DNA of 64,000 nt from Isosphaera sp. Lineage in GTDB: Bacteria; Planctomycetota; Planctomycetia; Gemmatales; Gemmataceae. Position numbers and translations under genes: made by a program. Below are positions 49,260 through 59,176 of the stretch, piece after piece; the first letter of the stretch is position 1, and each line of letters starts with the position of its first letter. The notes under the pieces were generated by a model that saw only the letters and a list, made by a program, of their open reading frames with translations, made no database searches and was not told where the DNA came from. Where the stretch lies: positions 62,001-126,000 of the forward strand of contig PNKH01000002.1 of the NCBI GenBank assembly GCA_013822345.1. The letters run 5' to 3'.

Positions 49260-51221
49260 TCACGGGCACGGGTCGCAGCCCGGCACGCACACCGGGACGT
49301 ACCGCTTCACGCAGGTGGTGACCGTGTACGGCTCCATCGTGCACGTCTGGACCGGGACCATCCGGCAGTGCGTCTCCGGGATCACCCGGCAGGTGGTGTG
49401 CGGGACGTACCGCACCCGCTCCTCGCACACGTAGTTCACCCGGCACTGCCGGACCACGCACTGCCGCTCCTCACTCACCACCCGGCAGGTCGTCACCGGC
49501 ACCTGCCGAACGTGCTGCTCCGGCACCTGCTCGACCACGCACCGCGTCTCGTACCGGACGTGGTCCTCCTTGACCATCCGGCAGACCTGGTACGGCACCT
49601 GCCGGGTGTACTGCTCCGGCACGGTGTAGCAGTGCCGCCGGGTCTCGTACCGGACGTGGTCCTGACGCACCATCCGGCACGTCGTGTACGGGACCGTGAC
49701 CGTCTTCACCTCCGGGACGGTGTAGCACCGCCGCTGGGTGACGAGCCGGACGTGCTGCTCCGGGACCATCCGGCAGGTGGTGTACGCCTGGTACCGGACC
49801 TTCTGCTCCGGGACGGTGTAGCAGCGGGTCCGGGTCTCGTACCGCACCTGCGGCTCGGCCACCATCCGGCAGGTGGTGTACGGGACCTGGCAGACCTTCT
49901 GCTCCGGGACGGTGTAGCAGCGGGTCCGGGTCTCGTACCGCATCTGGTGCTCCGGGACGACCCGGCAGACGGTCCGGACGCACGCCCGCAGCTCCGTCTG
50001 CGGCACCTTCCGGCAGACCGGCACCTGGACCGTCGTGCAGACCGGCTTGCACACCAGCCGGCAGTCGCGGACGACCCGGCACTCCTCGTGCGGCACCCAC
50101 ACCTTCTTGCACACCGTCTTCCCCGGACACTGGACGGTCTCGCACACCACCGGCCCGGGGCAGTAGTGGCTGGTGCAGGTGCACGGGTCGAACACGCAGG
50201 TGCCGGGGAGCCGCACCTTCCGCGTCACCACCGGGCCGGGGACGTACTCGGTCACCGTCTCGTACCGCCCGGTGCACACCTTCTCGACCCGATCCGTGTA
50301 CACCGGCTCGGTGACGTAGTTCACCCGCGTCTGGGTGACGTAATCCACCTCGGTGCGGTACGTCGTGACCGGGACGTGGTACGTCTGCTGCTCCTGGACC
50401 GTCCGGTAGGTGCAGTAGGGGACCGCGACCTGGTACTGCTCGGTCTCGGTCCGGTAGGTGGTGTACCGGTGCTCGCGGACGTGCTGCTCGTACACCGGCC
50501 GGTACGTGCAGTAGGGGACCGCGACCTGGTACTGCTCGGTCTCGGTCCGGTACGTCGTGTACGGGATCGCCCGGACGTGCTGCTCGTACACCGGCCGGTT
50601 CACCGTGTACGCCACCGGCACCTGGTACTCCTCCACCACCGGGCGGGGGACGGTGTACGAGTGGGTGCGGGTGTGCTGCTCGTACACCGGTCGGTACGTG
50701 CAGTACGGGATGGCGACGGTGTACTCCTGCACCACCGGGCGGTGGACCGTCTGCACCACGTCCCGGTAGTGCGTCTCGTACACCGGCCGGGTGGTGCAGT
50801 ACGGGACCGCCACCTGGAACGTCCGGGTGACCGGCCGCATCACCGTGTAGGCCTGCGGCTGGTAGTGCGTCTCGTACACCGGCCGCTGGACGGTGTACGA
50901 CCGGACGGTGTCGAAGTACTCGGTGACCGGCCGCTGGACCGTGTACCGCTCGGCGCAGTAGTTGGTCTCGTGGACGGTGCGGTGGGTGGTGACCGTCTCC
51001 GGCCGGTAGTGGGTCCGGTACACCGGGCGGTAGCACACCTGCTCGTGCCGCTCGACCACCGGGACGTAGTGGACGGTCGGGGCGGCGGGCGGGGCGCACT
51101 GCTCGGCGGCGACGCACCGGCGCGGGTACCGGCAGGCCCCGACGTGGGCGGCGTCGGCCGCGGCCGGGGCGGCGGCGAGGCCGCCGAGGGCGAGCATCCA
51201 AACCCGGAACGAAGTCCTCAT
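49260..51221 (-). CDS. YTV-type Tyr/Val/Cys-rich repeat protein (putative planctomycete cell-wall protein)
   Basis: Signal peptide; dozens of YTV..RPVYE.H, VPYCTYRPVYEQH, VPYTTCRMV, RYETRTRCYTVPEQ repeats. Confidence 0.85.
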   Translation of the reverse strand: MRTSFRVWMLALGGLAAAPAAADAAHVGACRYPRRCVAAEQCAPPAAPTVHYVPVVERHEQVCYRPVYRTHYRPETVTTHRTVHETNYCAERYTVQRPVTEYFDTVRSYTVQRPVYETHYQPQAYTVMRPVTRTFQVAVPYCTTRPVYETHYRDVVQTVHRPVVQEYTVAIPYCTYRPVYEQHTRTHSYTVPRPVVEEYQVPVAYTVNRPVYEQHVRAIPYTTYRTETEQYQVAVPYCTYRPVYEQHVREHRYTTYRTETEQYQVAVPYCTYRTVQEQQTYHVPVTTYRTEVDYVTQTRVNYVTEPVYTDRVEKVCTGRYETVTEYVPGPVVTRKVRLPGTCVFDPCTCTSHYCPGPVVCETVQCPGKTVCKKVWVPHEECRVVRDCRLVCKPVCTTVQVPVCRKVPQTELRACVRTVCRVVPEHQMRYETRTRCYTVPEQKVCQVPYTTCRMVAEPQVRYETRTRCYTVPEQKVRYQAYTTCRMVPEQHVRLVTQRRCYTVPEVKTVTVPYTTCRMVRQDHVRYETRRHCYTVPEQYTRQVPYQVCRMVKEDHVRYETRCVVEQVPEQHVRQVPVTTCRVVSEERQCVVRQCRVNYVCEERVRYVPHTTCRVIPETHCRMVPVQTCTMEPYTVTTCVKRYVPVCVPGCDPCP

Positions 51222-51400
51222 GCTGGCTCCCGCGGGGGGCGCGTCGTGTTGGCGGTCTCGGTGCGGGGGCGTGCCCGTTCCCGGGCCCGTGAGGGAACTC
51301 TGCCCGACGCCGGCCGGGGGCAACAGGCCGGTTCCCCGGTTCCCCGCGGTTCGCACGGCCCCGGGACCGGCGCGACCCGCACCGCCGGCGCGCGCGGCCT

Positions 51401-51511
51401 CCTGGACCGCGGCCGTCCCGGCCGCTGCGACCCCGGTCGGGATGCGACACGGTCGTCCCGGAGGCGACCCGGGTCGGATCGGTGGAGCGGCCGGGACGGC
51501 CGCGCTCCAGG
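51401..51511. repeat. Inverted repeat (family E), 26-bp core arms with one mismatch
   Basis: cctggaccgcggccgtcccggccgct / agcggccgggacggccgcgctccagg. Confidence 0.85.
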
Positions 51512-51540
51512 AAGCACCCGGACCGTGTATCCTGAACCGC

Positions 51541-52401
51541 ATGGCGACCACCGCACCCGTCCTCGACCGGGAGGAGTACGTCGAGCAGGCGTACTTCCTC
51601 CGCACCCTCCGCGAGCGGCTGGCCGACAACCAGCCGGCCCAGGACGTGCTCGCCCGCGCCCACGACGAGGTGCTGTCCAGCACCCGGCTGCCGTACGCGG
51701 TGCAGTTCCTGGCGGTCGAGATGAAGCACACCGGGCTCCTGGGCAGCGGGTTCGCCCGGCTGCCGCACTACTTCACCGCGTTCCAGGCGTTCGTGGTCGG
51801 CCAGGCGGAGAAGGAGACGTCGCGGTTCCCGATGCCGACCGCCCTGCTCGTCCTGGAGCGGGAGGCGACGTACCGGGCGGCCGGGCCGACGAAGGCCGGG
51901 CTGTTCGTCTACCAGTTCGAGTCGATCGCCCGGAACCGGCTCGGCTACCTCGACGGGTTCGCCGCGGTCGCCGCCGACCCGCTGTACGACGCCGACTGGC
52001 GGGCGTTCGTCACCCCGCTCACCCGGCAGATCGGCGACCTGGACATCGGCGACCTGGTGTACGTCCGGTCCGACCTGTACGTGAAGGAGCAGCGGCGGGC
52101 GGACCCGGGGTACGAGCCGACCCTGCCGCCGCTGTTCGGGGAGAAGGAGGGGAAGATCGCGAAAGCGAGCCGGGGGCGCGACCCCTTGTACCTGTTCGCG
52201 GCGCTGCAGCGGCAGCTCGGATACCCGGAGGTGCCGCGGTACAGCCAGCGGGACGAGGGGCGGACGCGGGTCGACCGGCTGGAGGCGAAGGTGCGGGAGC
52301 TGGAGACGCGGCTGAAGCTGGCCGAGGGCGAGCTGCGCGGGAGCATCGACCTCAGCCAGTTCGGGAAGCCGGACCTGCTCAAGGACCCGGAGGACGAGTG
52401 A
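51541..52401 (+). CDS. Conserved hypothetical protein
   Basis: Complete 286-aa ORF with C-terminal coiled coil (VDRLEAKVRELETRLKLAEGEL). Confidence 0.75.
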   Translation: MATTAPVLDREEYVEQAYFLRTLRERLADNQPAQDVLARAHDEVLSSTRLPYAVQFLAVEMKHTGLLGSGFARLPHYFTAFQAFVVGQAEKETSRFPMPTALLVLEREATYRAAGPTKAGLFVYQFESIARNRLGYLDGFAAVAADPLYDADWRAFVTPLTRQIGDLDIGDLVYVRSDLYVKEQRRADPGYEPTLPPLFGEKEGKIAKASRGRDPLYLFAALQRQLGYPEVPRYSQRDEGRTRVDRLEAKVRELETRLKLAEGELRGSIDLSQFGKPDLLKDPEDE

Positions 52402-52407
52402 CCGGGT

Positions 52408-52483
52408 GGGAGGGCGAGGCTCCCGCCGAGCCGTCCGCGTACCCCCGCCCTGCGAGCCGGCTCGGCGGGAGCCTCGCCCTCCC
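52408..52483. repeat. Perfect 25-bp inverted repeat (family B), 26-nt loop
   Basis: 52408-52432 vs 52459-52483 between convergent genes. Confidence 0.95.
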
Positions 52484-52486
52484 GGG

Positions 52487-52720
52487 TCACGCCGGCCGGT
52501 TGCTCCCGGCCCGGAACGTCTCGATCACCTCGTACAGGTCGGTGCTGACCGCCACCTCGTCGTCAAGGAAGTCGGTCAGCCACAGGTAGTTCATCCGCTG
52601 GGCGGCGGCGACGAGCGGGAGGAGGTCGCCGAGCCGGACCCGGACATCCGGGTCCGGCGAGGGCGGGGCGTCGTCGCGGGGCGCCGGCGGCGGGGTGTAC
52701 AGCTTGAGCCGTGCGGACAT
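52487..52720 (-). CDS. Small hypothetical protein
   Basis: 77-aa ORF MSARLKLYTPPPAPRDDAPPSPDPDVRVRLGDLLPLVAAAQRMNYLWLTDF. Confidence 0.6.
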   Translation of the reverse strand: MSARLKLYTPPPAPRDDAPPSPDPDVRVRLGDLLPLVAAAQRMNYLWLTDFLDDEVAVSTDLYEVIETFRAGSNRPA

Positions 52721-52873
52721 GTGCGAACCTCCGTGATCCGGGCGGGCGGTCCCGGTCGGGTCATCGGCCGGCGCCGGCCGGGTGCTCCAGAAGCACCCGG
52801 CGGTTCCCGGCCCGGCCGGGTCCCGACCCGGTAAAATGTGCCGGGCCGCGAACCAGTTCCGGGTGTGCGGGTC

Positions 52874-53875
52874 ATGCCGACGACGACGTTCGCCATCCTC
52901 GGGGCCGGCGGGTGGGGCACCGCGGTCGCCGTACTGCTGGCCCGGCACCAGGCCCACCGCGTCCGGCTGTGGGGGGCGCACCCGGAGTCGGTCGCCCGGC
53001 TGCGGGACGAGCGCGTGAACGCCCGGCTGCTCCCCGGCGTCCCCCTCCCGACCGTCGTGACCGTCACCGCCGACCCGGCCGAGGCCGTCGCCGGGGCGGA
53101 CTGCTGGGTGGTCGCCGTCCCGACCGCGTTCCTGCGCGAGACGCTGGCGCGGTTCGCTGCGGTCCGGTCCGCCGACGTGCCGGTGGTCAGCCTGACGAAG
53201 GGGCTGGAGGTCGGGACGTTCCGCCGCCCGTCGGAGGTGATCGCGGAGGCGCTCGGGACCGAGCGGGTGGCGGTGCTGACCGGGCCGAGCCACGCCGAGG
53301 AGGTGGCCCGCGGGATGCCGACGTCGGTGACCGTCGCGGCCGCCGACCTCGGCCTGGCAGCGTGGGCGCAGGGGCGGTTCGGGACGGACCGGTTCCGGGT
53401 GTACACGAACGCCGACCCGGTCGGGGTGGAGCTGGCCGGGGCCCTGAAGAACGTGGTCGGGATCGCCGCGGGGGTGTGCGACGGCCTCGGGTTCGGGGAC
53501 AACGCGAAGGCGGCGCTGCTGACCCGCGGGCTGGTCGAGATGACCCGGTTCGGGGTCGCCCACGGGGCGGAGCCGGGGACGTTCGCCGGGCTGGCCGGGG
53601 TCGGCGACCTGATCACGACGTGCTTCAGCCCGCACGGCCGGAACCGCCGCGTCGGGTACCGGGTCGGCCGTGGCGAGCCGCTGTCGGCGGTGCTGGCGGG
53701 GCCGCAGGTGGCGGAGGGCGTGTCCACCAGCCGGAGCGTGTACGAGCGCGCGACCCGGACGGGGCTGGACGTGCCGATCATGGCGGGCGTGTACCGGGTG
53801 CTGCACGAGGGCGTGCCGCCGGCCGCCGCGGTCCAGGAGCTGATGTCGCGGCGGCAGCGCGAGGAGCGAGTCTGA
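52874..53875 (+). CDS. gpsA: Glycerol-3-phosphate dehydrogenase [NAD(P)+]
   Basis: AILGAGGWGTAVAVLLA, SLTKGLE, VLTGPSHAEEVARGMPTSVTVA, ALKNVVGIAAGVCDGLGFGDNAKAALLTRGL. Confidence 0.95.
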   Translation: MPTTTFAILGAGGWGTAVAVLLARHQAHRVRLWGAHPESVARLRDERVNARLLPGVPLPTVVTVTADPAEAVAGADCWVVAVPTAFLRETLARFAAVRSADVPVVSLTKGLEVGTFRRPSEVIAEALGTERVAVLTGPSHAEEVARGMPTSVTVAAADLGLAAWAQGRFGTDRFRVYTNADPVGVELAGALKNVVGIAAGVCDGLGFGDNAKAALLTRGLVEMTRFGVAHGAEPGTFAGLAGVGDLITTCFSPHGRNRRVGYRVGRGEPLSAVLAGPQVAEGVSTSRSVYERATRTGLDVPIMAGVYRVLHEGVPPAAAVQELMSRRQREERV

Positions 53876-54384
53876 TGGGGACGGTCGCGACCGCGTTCAA
53901 GGAGTGGGCGGTGGTCTGCCGGGCGCTGGCGGACGGCCGGCAGTCGGTGATCTTGCGCAAGGGCGGGATCGCGGAGGCGGGCGGCACGTTCCGGCCCGAG
54001 CACCCCGAGTTCCTCCTGTACCCGACGTTCTTCCACGAGCACCGGGCCGGGGTGAAGCCGGCGTTCCTCCCGCTCCTCGACGCGGCCGAGGCCGACAAGC
54101 CCGAGCCGGGGACGATCCGGTTCACGCACCTGGTCCGGGTGGCCGACGTGCGGCACCTCACCGACCTCGACGCGGCCCTCACCCTCGACCCGCTCCACGC
54201 CTGGACGCCGGAGGTGGTGCGGCAGCGGTTCCACTACCGGACGCCCGGCCTGTTCGTGTTCGCCGTCCGCGTCTTCCGGCTAGGGGAGCCGGCGGTGCGG
54301 GTCGAGCGGCCGGAGTACGCCGGGTGCAAGACGTGGGTCGAGCTGGACGGGCCGGTGTCGACGGACGGCGCCACCCCCGTTTAG
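53875..54384 (+). CDS. DUF1802 family protein
   Basis: AFKEWAVVCRALADGRQSVILRKGGIAEAGGTFRPEHPEFLLYPTFFHE; stop codon lies in a cgtttagccgcgac half-repeat. Confidence 0.82.
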   Translation: MGTVATAFKEWAVVCRALADGRQSVILRKGGIAEAGGTFRPEHPEFLLYPTFFHEHRAGVKPAFLPLLDAAEADKPEPGTIRFTHLVRVADVRHLTDLDAALTLDPLHAWTPEVVRQRFHYRTPGLFVFAVRVFRLGEPAVRVERPEYAGCKTWVELDGPVSTDGATPV

Positions 54385-54411
54385 CCGCGACCCGAAGGGG
54401 AGCGAGAGCCC

Positions 54412-55170
54412 ATGACCGACCGGAACGTCGCCCTGGTCACCGGCAGCGGCAAGCGGCGAATCGGGTACCACGTCGCCGCGGCTCTGGCCGCCCGCGGGTA
54501 CGCCCTCGTCATCCACTACCGCAGCTCCGCCGCCGAGGCCGCGGAGACGGCCGAGCAGTTCGCCCGCGCCCACGGCACCGCCACCCACCTGGCGAAGGCC
54601 GACCTCGCCGACGAGCGGCAGGTGAAGGCGATGGTCGCGGACGCCCTGGCGAAGTTCGGCAAGATCGACGTGCTGGTGAACTGCGCCGCCGTCTGGAACC
54701 GGAAGCGGCTCGAGGACACGACCGCGGCCGACGTCCGCGAGCACTTCGACACCAACACCCTCGGCACGTTCCTGACCTGCCAGCACGTCGGTCTGGCGAT
54801 GGCCGGGCGGCCGGCCGGCGGGTGCATCGTCAACCTCGGGGACTGGGCCGACGCCCGCCCGTACCCGGACTACGCCGCGTACTTCCCGAGCAAGGCGGCG
54901 ATCCCCGGGCTGACCCGGATGTTCGCGGTCGAGCTCGGGACCCGCAACCCGAAGGTGCGGGTGAACGCCGTGCTGCCGGGCCCGGTCATGCTCCCGCCGG
55001 AGATGACCGCAGCCGAGAAGGCCGAGGTCGCGGCGGCCACGCTGGTCAAACGGGAGGGGAGCCCCGAACACGTCGTCAAGGCGGTGCTCCACTTCGTCGA
55101 CAACGACTTCATCACCGGGGCGTGCCTGCCGGTGGACGGCGGGCGGACCGTGTTCGCCGGCGGGAGCTGA
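54412..55170 (+). CDS. Short-chain dehydrogenase/reductase (pteridine reductase-like)
   Basis: VALVTGSGKRRIGYHVAAALAARGY, DVLVNCAAVWNR, YAAYFPSKAAIPGLTRMFAVEL, ITGACLPVDGGRTV. Confidence 0.9.
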   Translation: MTDRNVALVTGSGKRRIGYHVAAALAARGYALVIHYRSSAAEAAETAEQFARAHGTATHLAKADLADERQVKAMVADALAKFGKIDVLVNCAAVWNRKRLEDTTAADVREHFDTNTLGTFLTCQHVGLAMAGRPAGGCIVNLGDWADARPYPDYAAYFPSKAAIPGLTRMFAVELGTRNPKVRVNAVLPGPVMLPPEMTAAEKAEVAAATLVKREGSPEHVVKAVLHFVDNDFITGACLPVDGGRTVFAGGS

Positions 55171-55172
55171 CC

Positions 55173-55227
55173 CGGGCCGCCACGGAGGGCGGCCCTACCG
55201 GGTCTGGTAGCCCTCCGTGGCGGCCCG
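55173..55227. repeat. 18-bp perfect inverted repeat with inner hairpin, between convergent genes
   Basis: cgggccgccacggagggc / gccctccgtggcggcccg. Confidence 0.85.
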
Positions 55228-55233
55228 CCACCT

Positions 55234-56616
55234 TCACCGGGCGGCCGCCGCGACCGCCCGCAGCAGGGCGTCCTCGTCCCGCTCGAACACCGCCCGCAGG
55301 TCGAGCAGCACCCGCCCGTCGGCCACCCGCCCCACCACCGCCGGCGACCCCGCCCGCAGCCGCGCCGCCACCTCGCCCTCCCCGACGCCTTCGACTGACA
55401 CCGCGATGACACTCGTCGGCACGGCCACGTCCGGCAGCGACCCGCCGCCGACGTACGCCACGTCGTCCCGCACCTCGGCCGCGACCCGCGGCACCTCCCG
55501 AAGCCGGGCCGCGAACGCCTCGGCCCGGCGGCGCAGCTCCGCGGGCGGGGTCGTCAGCATCCGGAGGGTGGGGATCTCGCGCACCGCCCGGGCCGGGTCG
55601 CGGTACAGCCGGAGCGTCGCCTCCAGCGCCGCGAGCGTCATCTTGTCGAGCCGGAACGCCCGCATCAGCGGGTCGCGCTCGACCCGCTGGATCAGGTCCG
55701 CCCGGCCGGCGATCAGCCCGGCCTGCGGCCCGCCGAGCAGCTTGTCCCCGCTGAACAGGACGAGGTCCGCCCCGGCGGCGATCCCGGCCGACACCAGCGG
55801 CTCGCCCGGCAGCCCGAACGCGGCCAGGTCGACCGCCTGGCCGCTCCCGGCGTCGTCGATCACGGCGACGCGGTGCTTCCGCCCGAGTTCGACCAACTGC
55901 GGCAGGTCGACCGACTTCGTGAACCCGCGGACGCGGTAGTTGCTGGTGTGGACCCGCATCAGCGCGGCGGTGTTCGGGCCGACCGCCGCCTCGTAGTCGG
56001 CCGCCCGGGTGATGTTCGTGGTGCCGACCTCGCGCAAAGTCGCCCCGCTCACCGCCATGATGTCCGGGATGCGGAACCCGCCGCCGATCTCGATCAACTG
56101 GCCGCGGGAGACGACGACCTCCTTCCCGGCGGCGACCGCCCGGAGCACGATCACGGTCGCGGCGGCGCAGTTGTTCACCGCGGTCGCCGCCTCCGCCCCG
56201 GTGATGGCGCGGACGCCGGCCCGGACGGCGTCCTGCCGCGACGACCGCTTCCCGGTGGCGAGGTCGAGTTCGAGGTTCAGGTAGCCGCGGGCGGCGTCGG
56301 CGGCGGCGCGGGCCGCCTCCTCGTGCAGCGCCGACCGGCCGAGGTTGGTGTGGAGGACGACGCCGGTGGCGTTGATGACCGGGCGGAACCGCGGGGCCGC
56401 GTCGGCGTCGAGCCTGGCCGCGGCCCGCTCCGCGGCGGCGAACGGGTCGAGGTCGGGGGCGGCGCCGGCCGCGAGCGCCGCCCGGAGCGCATCAACCTCC
56501 GCCCGGGCGGCGTCGGCGACGGCGGCGGGCGGGTGGCGGTCGCGCGCCGCGGCGAGCGGCGGCAGGTCGAGGAGCTTCGCGACGGCCGGCAGGCGGCGGA
56601 ACGGGTGGTCGCCCAT
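55234..56616 (-). CDS. selA: L-seryl-tRNA(Sec) selenium transferase
   Basis: VINATGVVLHTNLGRSALHEEA, GGGFRIPDIMAVSGATLREVGTTN, VHTSNYRVRGFT, DLVLFSGDKLLGGPQAGLIAG. Confidence 0.95.
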   Translation of the reverse strand: MGDHPFRRLPAVAKLLDLPPLAAARDRHPPAAVADAARAEVDALRAALAAGAAPDLDPFAAAERAAARLDADAAPRFRPVINATGVVLHTNLGRSALHEEAARAAADAARGYLNLELDLATGKRSSRQDAVRAGVRAITGAEAATAVNNCAAATVIVLRAVAAGKEVVVSRGQLIEIGGGFRIPDIMAVSGATLREVGTTNITRAADYEAAVGPNTAALMRVHTSNYRVRGFTKSVDLPQLVELGRKHRVAVIDDAGSGQAVDLAAFGLPGEPLVSAGIAAGADLVLFSGDKLLGGPQAGLIAGRADLIQRVERDPLMRAFRLDKMTLAALEATLRLYRDPARAVREIPTLRMLTTPPAELRRRAEAFAARLREVPRVAAEVRDDVAYVGGGSLPDVAVPTSVIAVSVEGVGEGEVAARLRAGSPAVVGRVADGRVLLDLRAVFERDEDALLRAVAAAAR

Positions 56617-56676
56617 GCCGGCCATCATACCCGCGGCCCACTTCCCGTCCCGCCGGCCGGCTGTTACGATCGGTTC

Positions 56677-57588
56677 ATGCAATCCAAAACCGACACGCCA
56701 TCGGAACAGGCGATCAACCTCCACCAGCTCCGGTACTTCGTCGCGGTCGCCGAGACCGGCAGCTTCACCCGCGCCGCCGAGCGCGAGGGGGTCACCCAGC
56801 CGACCCTCTCCGAGCAGATCCTGCGGCTCGAGGGCAAGGGCAAGGGGATCGGCCGGCGGCTGTTCGACCGCCTCGGCCGGCGGGTCGTGCTGACCGACGC
56901 CGGGCGGGTCCTGCTCGGCCACGCCCAGGCCATCCTGGCCGCCGTCGGGGAGGCCGGGCGGGCGGTCCGCGACTCGGCCGAGGGCGGCCGGCTCCGGGTC
57001 GGGGCGATCCCGACCGTCGCCCCGTTCGTCCTCCCGAAGGCCGTCACCCGGTTCCGCAAGGACCACCCGGCCGTGCAACTCGAGTTGCGCGAGGACCGGA
57101 CCGAGCGGCTCCTCGCCGACCTGCTGGCCGGGGAGTTGGACGTCGGGCTGATGGCCCTGCCGGTGCGGGACGACCGGCTGCACGTCGAGAAGCTGTTCGC
57201 CGAGCCGCTGGTGGTCGCCCTGCCGCCGCGGCACCGGCTGGCGGCGAAGGCCGAGGTGCGGCTGGCCGACGTGGTGGACGAGCCGTTCATCCTGCTGGAC
57301 GACGTCCACTGCTTCGGGGACCAGGTGCTGAGCCTGTGCCGCCGCGGCGGGCTGGAGCCGCGGGTGGTGTGCCGGGGGGAGCAGATCGTCACCCTGCTGG
57401 CGATGGTGGCCGCCGGGCAGGGGGTGTCGGTGGTGCCGGAGATGGCCGCGGTGGCGGGCTTCGGGGAGGGGTGCGCGTACCGCCCGCTCGGGAAGCCGGC
57501 CCCGACCCGGGCGCTGTGCGCGGTGTGGCACAAGCAGCGGTATCGACCGGCGTCCCTGCGTGCGTTCGTTGATGTGGTGCGGGCGTAA
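56677..57588 (+). CDS. LysR family transcriptional regulator (OxyR-like)
   Basis: INLHQLRYFVAVAETGSFTRAAEREGVTQPTLSEQILRLE; C-terminal effector domain AAGQGVSVVPEMA. Confidence 0.9.
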   Translation: MQSKTDTPSEQAINLHQLRYFVAVAETGSFTRAAEREGVTQPTLSEQILRLEGKGKGIGRRLFDRLGRRVVLTDAGRVLLGHAQAILAAVGEAGRAVRDSAEGGRLRVGAIPTVAPFVLPKAVTRFRKDHPAVQLELREDRTERLLADLLAGELDVGLMALPVRDDRLHVEKLFAEPLVVALPPRHRLAAKAEVRLADVVDEPFILLDDVHCFGDQVLSLCRRGGLEPRVVCRGEQIVTLLAMVAAGQGVSVVPEMAAVAGFGEGCAYRPLGKPAPTRALCAVWHKQRYRPASLRAFVDVVRA

Positions 57589-57686
57589 CCGCGGCCGGGG
57601 GCGTGAGGTCGCGGGCCGAAAATCGTGACCGCGGCTGATATCCACTTCAGTCCCTGGTGTCAATAGGTTTTCCCCGTTTTTGCAAC

Positions 57687-57715
57687 TTGACAGTCTCTCA
57701 CATTGTGTGTAGTAC
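57687..57715 (+). promoter_or_regulatory. Candidate sigma-70-like promoter (TTGACA-N17-TAGTAC)
   Basis: Consensus -35 hexamer, 17-nt spacer, weak -10. Confidence 0.45.
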
Positions 57716-57719
57716 TACC

Positions 57720-57744
57720 CTGCCGGGTAACTCGCTCCCGGCAG
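57720..57744 (+). promoter_or_regulatory. 8-bp stem-loop in the leader of the RTX-like gene
   Basis: ctgccggg taactcgct cccggcag followed by gtcttt. Confidence 0.4.
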
Positions 57745-57942
57745 GTCTTTCCGGATCAGATCACCACGCCCTCGACCCGCCGTGCTGCCGCGGCCGGGGT
57801 CTGCCGTCGGGGGCCCCGCGGAACGCCCTGCCGCACGCCCGGCGCGTGTCCCTTATTCGGTTCGTCGGCCGCGCCGGCCGCGCCGGCCCCGCGGGGCCCG
57901 GCCGCGCCGCACACCATTCCCCCGACCGAAGGACGTGGACCC

Positions 57943-59163
57943 ATGTCCCAGCACCCGCGCGCCCGCGCGCCCCGGCTGGCCCTCCAGCAGCTGGAGGACC
58001 GGACCAACCCGGCCGTCGTCGCCCAGTTCCTCACCGACTTCCTGATCGTCACCGGGGACGAGGCGGCCAACAACATCGTGATCTCGGCCAACGCGGCCGG
58101 GAACCTGGTGGTGACCAACAACGGGGCGGCCGTCGCCATCTCGTCGCCGTTCGGCCCGGCCACCCGGGCGGCCCTGCGGACGATCTACGTGGACGCCGGG
58201 GCCGGGAACGACCGGGTCACCCTGGCCGAGTCGCTGAACAACCGGGCGGACAACGCGAACCGGGCCAGCGCCCTGCTGGCCGCCCCGAACGCCACCCTGC
58301 TCGGCGGGGCCGGGAACGACATCATCACCCCGCAGACCGGCGGGTTCCAGGGCGGGGTGATCGGCAACCCGATCCTCGGGAACGTCGTCCAGCGCGGCGG
58401 GACCGGGGACGACACCCTGAACAGCGGGTTCGGCAACGACGCCATGTTCGGGGAGGACGGGAACGACACCCTGGTCTGGCTCCCCGGCACCCTGCTCGAC
58501 ACGTTCGACGGCGGGGCCGGGAACGACATCGGGCGGATCGTCGGCAACGGCGGGGCCGCGAACCCGGGCGACGCCTTCCTGCTGGCCGCCAACGGGGACG
58601 GGCGGGTCCGGTTCGACCGGACCAACCTCGTCCCGTTCACCGTCTTCATGGACGCGATCGAGACCGTCGACCTGAAGCCGCAGACCGGGAACGACACCGT
58701 CACGGTCAACAACCTGGCCGGGACCGACGTCCTCCGGGTGACGGTCGACGGCGGGCTCGGGGACGACACCATCAACGGGTCCGGCCAGCTGAGCACGACG
58801 GTCCGGCTGATCCTCCAGGGCGGGGCCGGGAACGACACCGTCACCGGCGGGGCCGGGAACGACACCCTCACCGGGGCGGCCGGGAACGACACCCTCAACG
58901 GCGGGGGCGGGAACGACACCCTGGACGGCGGGGACGGGAACGACAGCCTGAACGGCGGGGACGGGGCCGACACCCTGCTCGGCGGGGACGGGAACGACAC
59001 CCTGAGCGGCGGCGGGGCGGACGGGGACGTGGACACGATCCTCGGCGGCCTCGGGGCCGATGTCTTCCTGTTCTTCGGCCAGACCGACGTGTTCGCCGAC
59101 TTCGACGAGACCGAGGGCGACACCCAGCAGACCCCGCCGCCGGGCGCCACGACCGCGGCGTGA
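57943..59163 (+). CDS. Calcium-binding RTX/hemolysin-type repeat protein
   Basis: Planctomycete N-terminus LALQQLEDRTNPA; repeats GGAGNDTVTGGAGNDTLTGAAGNDTLNGGGGNDTLDGGDGND. Confidence 0.9.
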   Translation: MSQHPRARAPRLALQQLEDRTNPAVVAQFLTDFLIVTGDEAANNIVISANAAGNLVVTNNGAAVAISSPFGPATRAALRTIYVDAGAGNDRVTLAESLNNRADNANRASALLAAPNATLLGGAGNDIITPQTGGFQGGVIGNPILGNVVQRGGTGDDTLNSGFGNDAMFGEDGNDTLVWLPGTLLDTFDGGAGNDIGRIVGNGGAANPGDAFLLAANGDGRVRFDRTNLVPFTVFMDAIETVDLKPQTGNDTVTVNNLAGTDVLRVTVDGGLGDDTINGSGQLSTTVRLILQGGAGNDTVTGGAGNDTLTGAAGNDTLNGGGGNDTLDGGDGNDSLNGGDGADTLLGGDGNDTLSGGGADGDVDTILGGLGADVFLFFGQTDVFADFDETEGDTQQTPPPGATTAA

Positions 59164-59176
59164 CCGGACGGCGGCA

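Noticed and set aside
49260-51221. CRISPR-like or tandem DNA repeat array
   Set aside because: The periodicity is protein-level (YTV-type coding repeats) with no unique spacers of constant length.
55234-56616. Selenocysteine-containing gene adjacent to selA
   Set aside because: No neighbouring ORF shows a convincing in-frame TGA with a recognisable SECIS or homology across it.
58800-59040. Short tandem DNA repeats (ggcggggacgggaacgacaccctg)
   Set aside because: Explained by RTX GGxGxDx(L/I) coding repeats.
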